This document shows positions 36,183 through 45,593 of a stretch of 64,000 nt of DNA, piece by piece. Numbering within the stretch: the stretch's first letter is position 1; each line of letters starts with the position of its first letter. The position numbers and the translations under genes are program-made. The stretch spans positions 1 through 64,000 of the forward strand of contig JAHCBA010000002.1 in assembly GCA_019634625.1 (NCBI GenBank), written 5' to 3'. The notes beneath the pieces were generated by a model. It had not been told where the DNA came from, searched no databases, and worked only from the letters and a program-made list of their open reading frames with translations. This stretch comes from Verrucomicrobiia bacterium. Its GTDB lineage: Bacteria > Verrucomicrobiota > Verrucomicrobiia > Limisphaerales > CAIMTB01.

Positions 36183-39100
36183 ATGACCGACGGCACGCGA
36201 TGTCCGACCTGCCAGGCCCCGCTGTCCGCGGGAGCCCCGGAAGGGTTGTGCACGCGGTGCGCCTTCGAGCGGATGCTGGGGGCGTTGCCGGTGCACGGGT
36301 TGGACGGCGCCAGGGGATTTCCGCGCCCGTTCGGCGACTATCAGTTGCTGGGCGAGATCGCGCGGGGCGGCATGGGGGTGGTTTATCGCGCCCGCCAGGT
36401 CACCCTGGACCGGCCGGTCGCGCTCAAGGTCATCCTGTCGGCCCACGCCGCCTCGCAGGAGTTCGCGGAACGGTTCCGGGTCGAGGCCCGTTCGGCCGCC
36501 GGCCTGGATCACCCGAACATCGTGCCGATTTACGAGATCGGGGAGCGGGAGGGCGAGCCGTTCTTCAGCATGAAGCTGGTCGAGGGGGAGACCCTCGCGG
36601 AACGCTGCGCCCGGACGTGGAAGGGTGGGGACCGCCGCCCGGACGCCCACCGGATCCGGCAGTTTGCGTCGCTGGTGGCGACACTTGCCCGCGGCGTCCA
36701 CTACGCCCACGAGCGCGGCGTGCTGCACCGCGACATCAAGCCGAACAACGTCCTGCTCGACCGTGACGACACGCCCTATCTGACCGATTTCGGTCTGGCG
36801 AAGGCCATCGAGGCGGACGGGGGGGTGACCCGGACCTGGGCGCTGCTGGGCACCCCCGCCTACATGGCTCCGGAACAGGCGCGGGGTGAGGCGAGATCGC
36901 TGACCATCGCAGTGGATGTCTATGGGCTGGGCGCGGTCCTGTACGAGCTGCTCACCGGCCGGCCTCCCTTCTCGGGCGGCACCTCGGTCGAGACCCTCCG
37001 GCAGGTGGTCGATGAGGACCCGCGTCCTCCGGGCCGGTTGAACCCTTCGCTGGACCGAGACCTGGAAACCATTTGCCTGAAGTGTCTCGAGAAGACGCCC
37101 CCGGCCCGGTACCCGTCCGCCGCGGCGCTCGCGGACGACCTGGAACGATGGCTCTGCCACCAACCGATCGCCGCCCGACCCTCCACGCCAACCGAGCGGC
37201 TCCGGAAGTGGGTGCGACGCCGTCCGGGAATGGCCTTGGCGGCGGCCTCCGCGCTGCTGGCGATGGTGGCGGTGACGGTTGTCTCGACGTTCGCGGCAAT
37301 CCGCACCCACTCGGCCCGCATGGCCGCCGAGGAGGCCAATCTACGTCTCCTGCGAAACGTCCGGGATCTCGAGTGGCAGAAGGCGGAGGAACTGGCGGCG
37401 ACCGGACGGACAGGCGCCTCCCTGGCGTACCTGGCCCGGCTGGTTCGCACCTCGCCGGACCCGTCGGTTCCGGCCGCCCGCATCCTTTCGATGCTGAGTC
37501 TCAGGAACTTTCCGATTCCGCACGGCGCGCCGCTGCAACACGGGCGGGGGGTGACCGACCTCGCCTTCTCTCCGGACGGGGAGCTGCTGGCCACCGGATC
37601 CCTGGACGGGACGATCGGATTGTGGGCTCTCGACGGGTCGTCCCCGAGCGTCCGTCTGGAACATCCCGGTCCCGTTCAGGTGGTCCGCTTCGATCCCCGC
37701 GGCGGCGGGGTCCTGGGGGTGTGCCGGCCGGGAGGGGCCTACTTGTGGGATGTGGCCGGCGGTTCGGTGCGACGCGAGTTCCCAGCCACGGAGCTGGGGG
37801 AATCGATGGCGGAGTTCAGTCCGGATGGGCGCTATCTGGTCTTGAGGACCGGGCTCCATGACTTCGCCGCGTTCGAGACGGACACCGGCGATCCGGTCAT
37901 CGGTCCCGTGACCGGGAATTCGGTCATCCGGTCACTCGCCTTCAGCGAGGCTGGCGAAGCCCTTCTGGTGGCGACCTACGACGGACGGATCGAGGCATTC
38001 GAGGTGGGGTCGGGACGACGCCTGGAAGGGTCATGGCAGCTCCCGGAACCCGTGGCGGTGGCGCGCTTCCGGCCTGGAGGCGCGGGGATCCTTGCCGGCG
38101 GCGCGGGTAGAATTGCGCTTTGGGACCACGCGGACGGTGCGTCTGGAGGCGAGCCCCGCACGATTCGGACCGGCGCGTACGAGGTGATTCGCCTGCTGGT
38201 CAGCCCGGACGGCACGCGGGTGGTGAGCCTCCCCTATCTGGAAGCGCCCCGGCTGTGGACGGTCGCCGCGGGCGACGCCCTGGGTGAGCCGATGGGACCC
38301 AACGGCATCGTGGCAACCGGCGAATTCTCCCCGGACGGACGCCGGATCGTCACTGGCACGGCGGACGGTGTCGCCCGGATCTGGGACGGGTTCGAAGGCC
38401 GCCCGGTTCTCGAACCGATGCAGCAGGATGGCGCCATCACCCGGGTGCGGTTCAGTCCCGACGGCCAACGGGTAGCCACGGCGTCCGACGGCGGGACCGC
38501 CCAGGTTTGGGATGTGCGGATGCATCGTTTGCGCCTGCGTCAGTTTGCCGGATTGCCGCGCATCCGGGAGGTCCTCTTCAGTCCGGACGGCCAATGGCTG
38601 TACGTGAGTTCCTACACGAATCTGCTGCGCCGGGTGGCGGCGACCGGGGAACCGGCGGGGCCGCCCATGGTGCACGAGAAGCAGATCTTCATGGGGGCGA
38701 TCAGTCCGGACGGCCGGACGCTCGCCACCATCACCTACAACCGCTCGGCCCATCTATGGGACGCCTCGACCTTCCGGGAGCGGACGCCACCGCTGGCGCA
38801 TGAGGACGAACTCAGCAACGTGGTGTTCTCGCCCGATGGCAGGCTGGTGGTGACGACCTCATACGATCGGACGGCCCGCGTCTGGGACGTGGCCACCGGG
38901 AATCCCACAAGCCCCCCGCTTCCCCATCCGGACGCGCCCCTGAGCTGCGACTTCCATCCATCCGGACAGCGCTTCGTCACCGGGGGACTCGACGGCCGGG
39001 TACGCTTCTGGGCTTCGCCGCATGGGGAACCCGTCCTGGAAACCGCACCGCACCGCAGCCGGATCTGGGCGGTCCGGTTCAGTCCGGACGGCCGGTGGGT

Positions 39101-39746
39101 GGCCAGCGCTTCGGGGGATCGCACCGTGCGGATGTGGGATGGAGCCACCGGACAGCCGGTTGGCGAGCCCTTCCTGCACGGCAAGGCGGTCCTGACGCTC
39201 CGTTTCAGTCCGGATGGCGGGCGCCTGGTGACGGCCACGGAGGACGGCCACGTGCAACTGTGGGACATCGGCGCCGGGCGTGCCGCCTCCCTGCCGATGC
39301 AACACGCAGGGGTCGTCTGGAATGTCGCCTTCAGTCCGGACGGGCGCCGTCTGGTGAGCGGCTCCTACGATGGCACCGCGAGAATCTGGGATGCTGACAG
39401 CGGATACCCGATGAGCGAGGTGCTTCCCCACACGGCCGAGGTGCTGAGGACGGCGTTCACCCTGGACGGGAAGCAACTCGTGACGACGGCGAGCGACACG
39501 ACGTTGCGGTACTGGAAGGTGCTGGACGGACCGCCTCCGGTTCCCGAATGGCTGCCGGCCTTTGCCGAGGCGGTGGGGGGGCGGCGACTGGACGCGAGCG
39601 GCGTGCTGGCGAATGTGGCCACCACCGAATTGCACGCACTGAGGCGGCGCCTCCTGGCCGGGACGACCGAGGACTATTTCTCGCGATGGGTCCGGTGGTT
39701 CCTGACGGACCGGCTTTCGGGGGAGTCCGAGGAGTTCGAGCTCTAA
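36183..39746 (+). CDS. Transmembrane Ser/Thr protein kinase with WD40 propeller
   Basis: This is a 1187-residue protein. It begins with two Cys pairs, CPTC (7-10) and CTRC (23-26), a likely zinc ribbon. The kinase domain (about 51-325) has the Gly loop GEIARGGMGVVYRA, Lys82 (VALKVI), HRDIKPNN (182-189), DFG (202-204) and the APE-like MAPEQ. A single transmembrane helix lies at about 349-372 (MALAAASALLAMVAVTVVST), so the C-terminus is extracytoplasmic. From about 455 to 1120 come more than a dozen WD40-type units, each recognisable by a FSPDG or FHPSG turn and a closing WD pair. The propellers probably bind a protein partner or ligand that controls the kinase. It is paired with the sigma-factor gene and overlaps the next convergent gene by four bases. 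Confidence 0.95.
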   Translation: MTDGTRCPTCQAPLSAGAPEGLCTRCAFERMLGALPVHGLDGARGFPRPFGDYQLLGEIARGGMGVVYRARQVTLDRPVALKVILSAHAASQEFAERFRVEARSAAGLDHPNIVPIYEIGEREGEPFFSMKLVEGETLAERCARTWKGGDRRPDAHRIRQFASLVATLARGVHYAHERGVLHRDIKPNNVLLDRDDTPYLTDFGLAKAIEADGGVTRTWALLGTPAYMAPEQARGEARSLTIAVDVYGLGAVLYELLTGRPPFSGGTSVETLRQVVDEDPRPPGRLNPSLDRDLETICLKCLEKTPPARYPSAAALADDLERWLCHQPIAARPSTPTERLRKWVRRRPGMALAAASALLAMVAVTVVSTFAAIRTHSARMAAEEANLRLLRNVRDLEWQKAEELAATGRTGASLAYLARLVRTSPDPSVPAARILSMLSLRNFPIPHGAPLQHGRGVTDLAFSPDGELLATGSLDGTIGLWALDGSSPSVRLEHPGPVQVVRFDPRGGGVLGVCRPGGAYLWDVAGGSVRREFPATELGESMAEFSPDGRYLVLRTGLHDFAAFETDTGDPVIGPVTGNSVIRSLAFSEAGEALLVATYDGRIEAFEVGSGRRLEGSWQLPEPVAVARFRPGGAGILAGGAGRIALWDHADGASGGEPRTIRTGAYEVIRLLVSPDGTRVVSLPYLEAPRLWTVAAGDALGEPMGPNGIVATGEFSPDGRRIVTGTADGVARIWDGFEGRPVLEPMQQDGAITRVRFSPDGQRVATASDGGTAQVWDVRMHRLRLRQFAGLPRIREVLFSPDGQWLYVSSYTNLLRRVAATGEPAGPPMVHEKQIFMGAISPDGRTLATITYNRSAHLWDASTFRERTPPLAHEDELSNVVFSPDGRLVVTTSYDRTARVWDVATGNPTSPPLPHPDAPLSCDFHPSGQRFVTGGLDGRVRFWASPHGEPVLETAPHRSRIWAVRFSPDGRWVASASGDRTVRMWDGATGQPVGEPFLHGKAVLTLRFSPDGGRLVTATEDGHVQLWDIGAGRAASLPMQHAGVVWNVAFSPDGRRLVSGSYDGTARIWDADSGYPMSEVLPHTAEVLRTAFTLDGKQLVTTASDTTLRYWKVLDGPPPVPEWLPAFAEAVGGRRLDASGVLANVATTELHALRRRLLAGTTEDYFSRWVRWFLTDRLSGESEEFEL

Positions 39747-42106
39747 GCCGCAACCCCGGGACGCTCCACCCCGAAATGGTGCAGCACGTTTCGCAGCAGC
39801 GCCGCCCAGCGGGGGTCGGCCTCGAGTGCCCAGCCCGCGCCGATGGTGCCGGCGTGGAACACCGTTCCGCCCTCGGGTCGTTCCCACCAGATCATCTCGC
39901 CGCCCTGTTCGTTGTCCGGGCGGATGGGCCGGAAGAAGTAGTCGAAGGCGGCGCCCCCGTGCTGCCACGGGATCACCCCATTGGCGAGGCGCTGAATGCC
40001 GGGCGGGTCGGACGGCATGACGGCGCCTTCGGGCACGGGTTGGGTGGCGAGGGCGGCCAGGGTTGAAAGCCGGACATCGAACTCGTGTCCGTTGGCCATG
40101 GGGACCCGGCCTTCGCCGGCCCAGCCGAACCGGTCACCCGGTTGGAGTCCGGTCGGCTCGGGGGAGCGGAAGACCGGATGATCGGTGGCCTCGGCGATCC
40201 AAGGACCGAAATTGCGGACGTTCCCCTGGTTGTTCCAGCCGAGGGTTTCCAGGCCGATGAGTTTCCAGCCCGGGAACCCACATTCGCGGAGGAGGCCGCC
40301 ACGGAGAAGGTCGTGACTGTGCCAGGCTTCGCCTCGCTGTTCCGGCTTCAACTGATCACCCGGCGCATCGACCTTCCGGCATTCCAGCACCGTGCCGGCC
40401 GGATCCCAACTGACCCGCCAGAACAGCGTGTTCCCACTCAGGACGACGACCCGGCCGCCCGAGCCCAGATACTCATCGAGACCTCGGAACATCTCGATCG
40501 ACCAGTATTCGCTGTGGCCATTGATGATGAGGATGCGATGGCGCCGGAGGGAGCCGGGATCCCGGTGAAGGTCGAGATCGGTCACCATTTCATAATCGTA
40601 GCCCTCCCGCTCCAGCCAGGCCTGGGTGAACCGATCCGCCCTGGCCAGATGGCTGTACTCAGTGGCATCGCCGTAGCGCAGGTACGGGTCCGCCGCCGGC
40701 CAGGGAACCCGGGTTCCCATCTGGTACGTCCCCTGACCCGCCGCATGCCCACGATAAAACGAGAAGGCCGGCGGATCGCCCGCCTCATTCGGCAGACCGT
40801 CCGTGCCGGCCAGTTGACGGTATCCGGGACGCCGACGTCCGAACGGCGCGGCGTTGTAGGCGCGCCAGGTGTGGGTGGCGGCCAGAAGAAGGACCGGGGC
40901 CGGCGCCCGGCGCACGGGCCGCCGGATCACGAACGTGGCGTGCTGAACATAGGCCGCACCCTCGCGCTCCCATTGCAGCCGCAGCACCGCCATGCCCGAG
41001 CGCGCGGACGCCGGGACACGCCACCGCAAGGTCGGTTCCCACCCGCAATCGTACAGGTCGTCCGAGGCCAGGCGCAGCCCGTGCCCCCGCTGCGGATCAC
41101 GGTCCGGATCGTAATCGCCGAACCGCGGCACCGAGGCATCAAAGGACGGGCCCCCGATCATCCAGGTTCCATGGTTGATGACGCGGCCATGCCGGCGGAA
41201 CCGCGAACGGTCGGCCAGGCGGTCCCCGGATTCCTCGGACAGGGCCCAGAGGCCCAGCAATCCTTCCGGACCGGGAGGAATCAGCCCGTTCCCCGAATGG
41301 CGCTTCCGGATGAGTTCGTCCACCGGGGCGATCCGGTGGAGGGCGACCATGGCGATGTCGCCATCGAGGGTTTGAGTGGCGCGACCCGATTCTCCGAGGG
41401 CCCCGATCCGAATCGGATGCGAACCCGGACGGAAAGATCCCTCGCAGGGCCAGGAACCGACCGGTTTCCCGTCCACCCAGATCTCCTTGCGCCGCCCATC
41501 CCATCGCGCCACCACATGGTGCCAACGCCCCCGCGTGACGGTGCCCGAGGCGGTTCGGTGCGTGGAGAAGCCGGTTCCGGACCCCCCGTTCCCAAGCTGA
41601 AAGCCGAGGGTCCCGTCGGGTCCGATTGCCAGGGCAAAGCCGTCCGCAGCCGCCGCATCGTGTTGGGAAATCAGGCCCATGGAACGATCCACCCGCCAGG
41701 GACGGACCCAAAGTTCGGCGGCAAAGGCGTCAAGGCGCCCGGACAACCCGCGGGCGACGTGGACATACGAGCCCGGGTGGATCGGTTGAAGGCGCGCCGG
41801 CAGGATCCCGAAATCGTGCAGCACCTCGTCCTGATCCGGATCATCGACCGCGGTCCCGAGACGGCAGACCGTCGCACGCACCGGGACCTCCGTGCTGATG
41901 CGAAACACGAGGTCCTCGCCGGGCCGGACGCTTTCGGCGTCGGCGTAGGCATGGACACCCGGAACGTGATGAGGTTGATGCGGGGGGAGGGTGGTTGGGC
42001 GGACGCGCGCCCGGGGAAGGGACTGGGCGATGAGGGACGGGGCGGCGGCAAGGGCGCCGGAGGCGACCAGACTGCGCTGAAGGAAGACGCGGCGCGTGGG
42101 TTTCAT
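39743..42106 (-). CDS. Tat-exported N,N-dimethylformamidase large-subunit-like protein with LamG domain
   Basis: This gene encodes 787 residues from the ATG at 42106. The N-terminus has a Tat signal with a twin Arg (PTRRVFLQRSLVASGALAAA). A LamG/concanavalin-like domain (about residues 95-245, with RWHHVVARWDGRRKEIWVDG) is followed by a large C-terminal domain like that of the dimethylformamidase beta subunit, with LLLAATHTWRAYNA, YDYEMVTDLDLHRDP, HSEYWSIEMFRGLDEYL and VVLSGNTLFWRV. In the known enzyme this subunit carries the iron site and cleaves formamides with a small partner subunit. No small-subunit gene is seen here. The real substrate may be another amide or a glycan-linked compound. 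It overlaps the kinase stop by four bases in convergent orientation. Confidence 0.82.
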   Translation of the reverse strand: MKPTRRVFLQRSLVASGALAAAPSLIAQSLPRARVRPTTLPPHQPHHVPGVHAYADAESVRPGEDLVFRISTEVPVRATVCRLGTAVDDPDQDEVLHDFGILPARLQPIHPGSYVHVARGLSGRLDAFAAELWVRPWRVDRSMGLISQHDAAAADGFALAIGPDGTLGFQLGNGGSGTGFSTHRTASGTVTRGRWHHVVARWDGRRKEIWVDGKPVGSWPCEGSFRPGSHPIRIGALGESGRATQTLDGDIAMVALHRIAPVDELIRKRHSGNGLIPPGPEGLLGLWALSEESGDRLADRSRFRRHGRVINHGTWMIGGPSFDASVPRFGDYDPDRDPQRGHGLRLASDDLYDCGWEPTLRWRVPASARSGMAVLRLQWEREGAAYVQHATFVIRRPVRRAPAPVLLLAATHTWRAYNAAPFGRRRPGYRQLAGTDGLPNEAGDPPAFSFYRGHAAGQGTYQMGTRVPWPAADPYLRYGDATEYSHLARADRFTQAWLEREGYDYEMVTDLDLHRDPGSLRRHRILIINGHSEYWSIEMFRGLDEYLGSGGRVVVLSGNTLFWRVSWDPAGTVLECRKVDAPGDQLKPEQRGEAWHSHDLLRGGLLRECGFPGWKLIGLETLGWNNQGNVRNFGPWIAEATDHPVFRSPEPTGLQPGDRFGWAGEGRVPMANGHEFDVRLSTLAALATQPVPEGAVMPSDPPGIQRLANGVIPWQHGGAAFDYFFRPIRPDNEQGGEMIWWERPEGGTVFHAGTIGAGWALEADPRWAALLRNVLHHFGVERPGVAA

Positions 42107-42271
42107 GGGAACGACGCCAAGGATGGTGCGGAGCGCGTGTGGATGTCCACGCCGGGCAGGCGTCCGGGCACGGGAGGCGGTTTGACAGGGGGAACTGGGC
42201 TTGCCCATGCTGCGCGCCAGTTCGCGCCTCCCGACAGACTCCCTTCAGCCTCCGGGATCGCCCCGCCTGTC

Positions 42272-43171
42272 ATGAACGCTCATCCCACCCACCCTTCGAG
42301 TCGATCCGACGTCATCGCCATCCCTCACCGATCCGGCCCTCTGACCCGCTGGCTTGCCCTGGCACCACTTCTGGCGATTGCCGTGGCACCGGGCGCCGGT
42401 GCCGTCAGCCTGAGCATCACCCTCGACCTGGGGAGCGGTTTCTCGCCCTCGCAAGTCTCGGCCATTCATGCCGCGCGGGACGCCTGGCAATCGTGGCTGT
42501 ACGACTATCAGCCGGCGGTGCTGGAGGCCGGGCCGCGTCCCAACCCGGTGGTGACGGTGCAGACCTTCACCGATGCGTTGGGGGGAGTGCTCGCCCAGGC
42601 CGGTCCGACCGAGGCGATTTCGCAGGGGGGGTTTGTGCTGGCGACCGAGGGGATCATGCTGTTCGACACGGCGGATCTGCCGGGCCTGGAATCCTCCGGG
42701 ACCTTCTACGACGTGGTGCTGCATGAGCTGGCCCACGTGCTCGGCTTCGGGACCTTGTGGGTGGACAATGGCCTGTACCTTACCGCCGGCCAGTACACGG
42801 GCACCCATGCGCTGAATGCCTGGCGCACCGAATTCAACCAGCCCGATGCCACCTTCGTGCCGGTCGAAACCACCGGGGGGGCGGGAACCGCCCACGCCCA
42901 CTGGGACGAAGTTCATGGAGGCGCCTTGGACACGGGCATCACCCAGACCGGCACCGGACTGGACATGCGGTTCGAACTCATGACCGGTTGGTTGAACGCG
43001 CCGACGTTCGTCAGCGCCACGACCCTCGAGTCGTTCCGGGATCTCGGTTTCGCCCCGGTGCCCGAGCCTGCGGAGGTGGCCATGGTCCTGGCCGGGATCT
43101 GCCTCGGCTTCGGTCTCGTCCGGGGGGCGGGACGGGGGCGGTGGAAGCGGTTCTCAGCCGTCAGTCGATGA
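42272..43171 (+). CDS. PEP-CTERM-anchored zinc metalloprotease, leishmanolysin-like
   Basis: This gene encodes 299 residues from the ATG at 42272. A signal peptide (LALAPLLAIAVAPGAGA) ends near residue 44. The zinc site is HELAHVLGFG (about 151-160), the HExxHxxGxG metzincin pattern, preceded by SGTFYDVVL as in leishmanolysin-type proteins. A distal Met occurs in RFELMTGWLN, where the family has its third zinc ligand region and Met-turn. The C-terminus is a PEP-CTERM sorting signal: VPEP (263-266), hydrophobic helix, then RGRWKR. The protein should be exported, cut and attached by an exosortase system that is not encoded in this window. Its 3' end overlaps the convergent PSD1 gene by 11 bases. 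Confidence 0.9.
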   Translation: MNAHPTHPSSRSDVIAIPHRSGPLTRWLALAPLLAIAVAPGAGAVSLSITLDLGSGFSPSQVSAIHAARDAWQSWLYDYQPAVLEAGPRPNPVVTVQTFTDALGGVLAQAGPTEAISQGGFVLATEGIMLFDTADLPGLESSGTFYDVVLHELAHVLGFGTLWVDNGLYLTAGQYTGTHALNAWRTEFNQPDATFVPVETTGGAGTAHAHWDEVHGGALDTGITQTGTGLDMRFELMTGWLNAPTFVSATTLESFRDLGFAPVPEPAEVAMVLAGICLGFGLVRGAGRGRWKRFSAVSR

Positions 43172-45593
43172 AGTGGAAGGGGTTGCTGTTGAGAAGAAGC
43201 CGGCAGAACGGGGCGAGACCGTGGGTGCCGGCGTGGTGCCGGGCTTCCGCCAGTTCCTCGGGGGACGGTTCGCGTTGCAGGGCGGCTCGATAGGCCTGGC
43301 GGACGGGATCGCCGGGGGCCGTCGTCTCGAGGTGCCGGGCGAAGTGTTCGCTCAGGCGTACCACAAACGGATGATGGAGGAGCGCGAACGCCTGGAGGGC
43401 GGTGAAGGATTCGCTGCGGACCGGCGCCGATTGGTCGCCAGGCGGACTGTCGAGGGCGTCCATCAAGGGATCGGGCAGGGTGCGAAAGAGAAACCGATAG
43501 ATCGCGCGCCGCGCCCCGGCCGGGGCATCCGCATCGAAGGCGGCATAGTCCACGACCGGGGTCACGTGGATCCCGGGTGACATGGCAAAGTGCCGTGCCG
43601 ACGGTCCGCCCATGGTGAGGTCAAGCCGGCCAGCCATCTGCAGGACCGAATCCCTGAATGTCTCCGCATCGAGACGACGCCGGATGGGTTGCAGGGGCGC
43701 TGCCCGGTCCGGAGGCGCAGAGTTCTGACGCCAGGCGCGACTGGTCAGGATGAGCCGGTGGAGCCGCTTGAAAGATCCCTCGAGATCGTCCCGGAAGGTC
43801 ACCGCCAGCCAGTCGAGCAGTTCCGGGTGGGAGGGCGTTCCTCCCATGCGGCCCAGGTCGTTCGGGGAGTCCACCAGGCCGCGACCGAAATGGTAATGCC
43901 ACACCCGGTTGACGATCGTGCGCCACAGCAGCGGGTTGTCCCGGTGGGTGAGCCACTGCGCCAGAGCGGACCGGCGGGCGCCTTCCTCCAGGTCGCCTCC
44001 AAATCGCGCCGGCAATCCCTCCACGCAACTCAGCGCCCCGGGCTCCGCCTCGCCCAGCGGTTGGGTGATCTCGCCCCGCCGCAACACCTTCACCGGACGC
44101 ACCCGGCCAAGGGGCTTTTGACCCGCGTTGTCGGGAAACAGATGGGCCCCAGCATACACTCGGCGCGGGGTGGGAAGGGAGTTCAGTTCGGCTTCGACCC
44201 GGCGACGCAGGAAATGGGCGCTCAGGGTCCAGGTCTCTTCCGCGGTGCGGTCGGCAGGCGCCTTCCCCAGCGCGTCCCGAACCGGGTCCGGCCCGGCCAG
44301 AGCAGCATCGGCCGGCGCACCCCCGGTCCCGCCGGGTTCCGGTTGTGCCGAGGCAAGCCACTCGATCAGGTCCCGGCGCCAGGCGGACGACAGCAATTCC
44401 TCGATGCGTTCCCGGTCGCCCCGGTCCAAGGCCACCTTCCAACGCATCAACGTCTGGCGCCGGGCATGGAGTTCCGGGTCGTCGTCGTAGAGGCGCTCGG
44501 CCTTCTCGGTGCCGGCAAAGACAGCCTGCAAGGCGTAGTAATCCGCCTGCGACACCGGATCGAACTTGTGATCGTGGCAGCGTGCGCAGTGAACCGTCAC
44601 CCCCGCAAAGGTCGAGAACACATTGGCGACGATGTTGTCCCGGTCCAGATACCGGCCGATCTCGCGGTCCAGCGTGTCCTCCCGGATGTCCCGCAGGGAA
44701 CTCTCGTCCCAAGGCCCTGCCGCCAGGAATCCCAGCGCGGGGATCAGCGTCGGCTGTTCCGGAAAGAGCACATCCGCCGCCACCTGTTCCTGGACAAACC
44801 GGCCGTAGGGGGTGTCGGCATTGAAGGCGTCGATGACGTAGTCCCGGTACGGCCACGCCGCATCGCGCGGTCGGTCCTGGTCGTGCCCGTGGGTCTCCGC
44901 GAAGTGCACCACGTCGAGCCAGTGGCGGGCCCATCGTTCGCCGTACCGCGGCGATGCCAGCAGGCGATCGATGACCCGATCCAGCGCGTGGGGATCGGGA
45001 TCGGCCGCAAAGGACTCGACCGCCTCCGGCGTCGGCAACAAGCCGTGCAGATCAACGGTCATCCGCCGAAGGAGCGTACGCCGATCCGCCTCGGGCGGCA
45101 GGGAGGCTTCAGCACCCGCCGCCGCCAGGAAAGCGTCGATCGGGTGCGGAGCGCCTGCGGACGGCACCGCCGGCCGGATCAGCGGCTGCACCGCCCACCA
45201 GGGTTCCCCGTGCAGGTCGGCCACCTCGGAAACCCTCGGGTCATGGGCGCCTTGGCGAACCCATTCGACCAGCACCCGAACAGCCTCTTCCGGCAACGCC
45301 GTCCGGGGCGGCATCGGCGCCTCGGTGTCCATGCGACGAATAGCCCGGATCAGGAGGCTGGCATCGGGCTGACCCGGGACGATGGCGGGCCCGCCATCAC
45401 CGCCCACCTCCCAGCCCCGGCGCGAATCGAGGGTCAGGCCACCGCGAGTGCGCCCTCCCTCATGGCTGTGGCACTCGTAGCAATGCTCCTTGAGAAGGGG
45501 TTCGATGTGGCGACGAAAAGCGTCGTCGTTCCCCAGCCCCAGAGCGGGAAGAGCCAGGAGCACGCTTCCCGTGGCCGCCAGCCACGACGTCAT
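43161..45593 (-). CDS. PSD1 cytochrome c / DUF1549 / DUF1553 protein
   Basis: This gene encodes 810 residues from the ATG at 45593, which provides a signal peptide (AATGSVLLALPALGLG). A planctomycete-type cytochrome domain carries the heme site CYECH (38-42) followed by RGGLTLDSRRG and ending in MPPRTALPEE. DUF1549 follows (MTVDLHGLLPTPEAVESF, RHWLDVVHFAETHG, CARCHDHKFDPV, a second CxxCH), then DUF1553 with NPLLWRTIVNRVWHYHFGRG. These proteins are periplasmic and are normally encoded directly upstream of a DUF1501 protein. Here the next gene is a convergent metalloprotease, so the partner is missing locally. They are associated with breakdown of complex polysaccharides in PVC bacteria; the exact reaction is unknown. 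Confidence 0.93.
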   Translation of the reverse strand: MTSWLAATGSVLLALPALGLGNDDAFRRHIEPLLKEHCYECHSHEGGRTRGGLTLDSRRGWEVGGDGGPAIVPGQPDASLLIRAIRRMDTEAPMPPRTALPEEAVRVLVEWVRQGAHDPRVSEVADLHGEPWWAVQPLIRPAVPSAGAPHPIDAFLAAAGAEASLPPEADRRTLLRRMTVDLHGLLPTPEAVESFAADPDPHALDRVIDRLLASPRYGERWARHWLDVVHFAETHGHDQDRPRDAAWPYRDYVIDAFNADTPYGRFVQEQVAADVLFPEQPTLIPALGFLAAGPWDESSLRDIREDTLDREIGRYLDRDNIVANVFSTFAGVTVHCARCHDHKFDPVSQADYYALQAVFAGTEKAERLYDDDPELHARRQTLMRWKVALDRGDRERIEELLSSAWRRDLIEWLASAQPEPGGTGGAPADAALAGPDPVRDALGKAPADRTAEETWTLSAHFLRRRVEAELNSLPTPRRVYAGAHLFPDNAGQKPLGRVRPVKVLRRGEITQPLGEAEPGALSCVEGLPARFGGDLEEGARRSALAQWLTHRDNPLLWRTIVNRVWHYHFGRGLVDSPNDLGRMGGTPSHPELLDWLAVTFRDDLEGSFKRLHRLILTSRAWRQNSAPPDRAAPLQPIRRRLDAETFRDSVLQMAGRLDLTMGGPSARHFAMSPGIHVTPVVDYAAFDADAPAGARRAIYRFLFRTLPDPLMDALDSPPGDQSAPVRSESFTALQAFALLHHPFVVRLSEHFARHLETTAPGDPVRQAYRAALQREPSPEELAEARHHAGTHGLAPFCRLLLNSNPFHFID

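Noticed and set aside
40085..42271. A long N-terminal extension of the PEP-CTERM metalloprotease reading
   Set aside because: This part is antisense to the dimethylformamidase-like gene. The ATG at 42272 gives a proper signal peptide.
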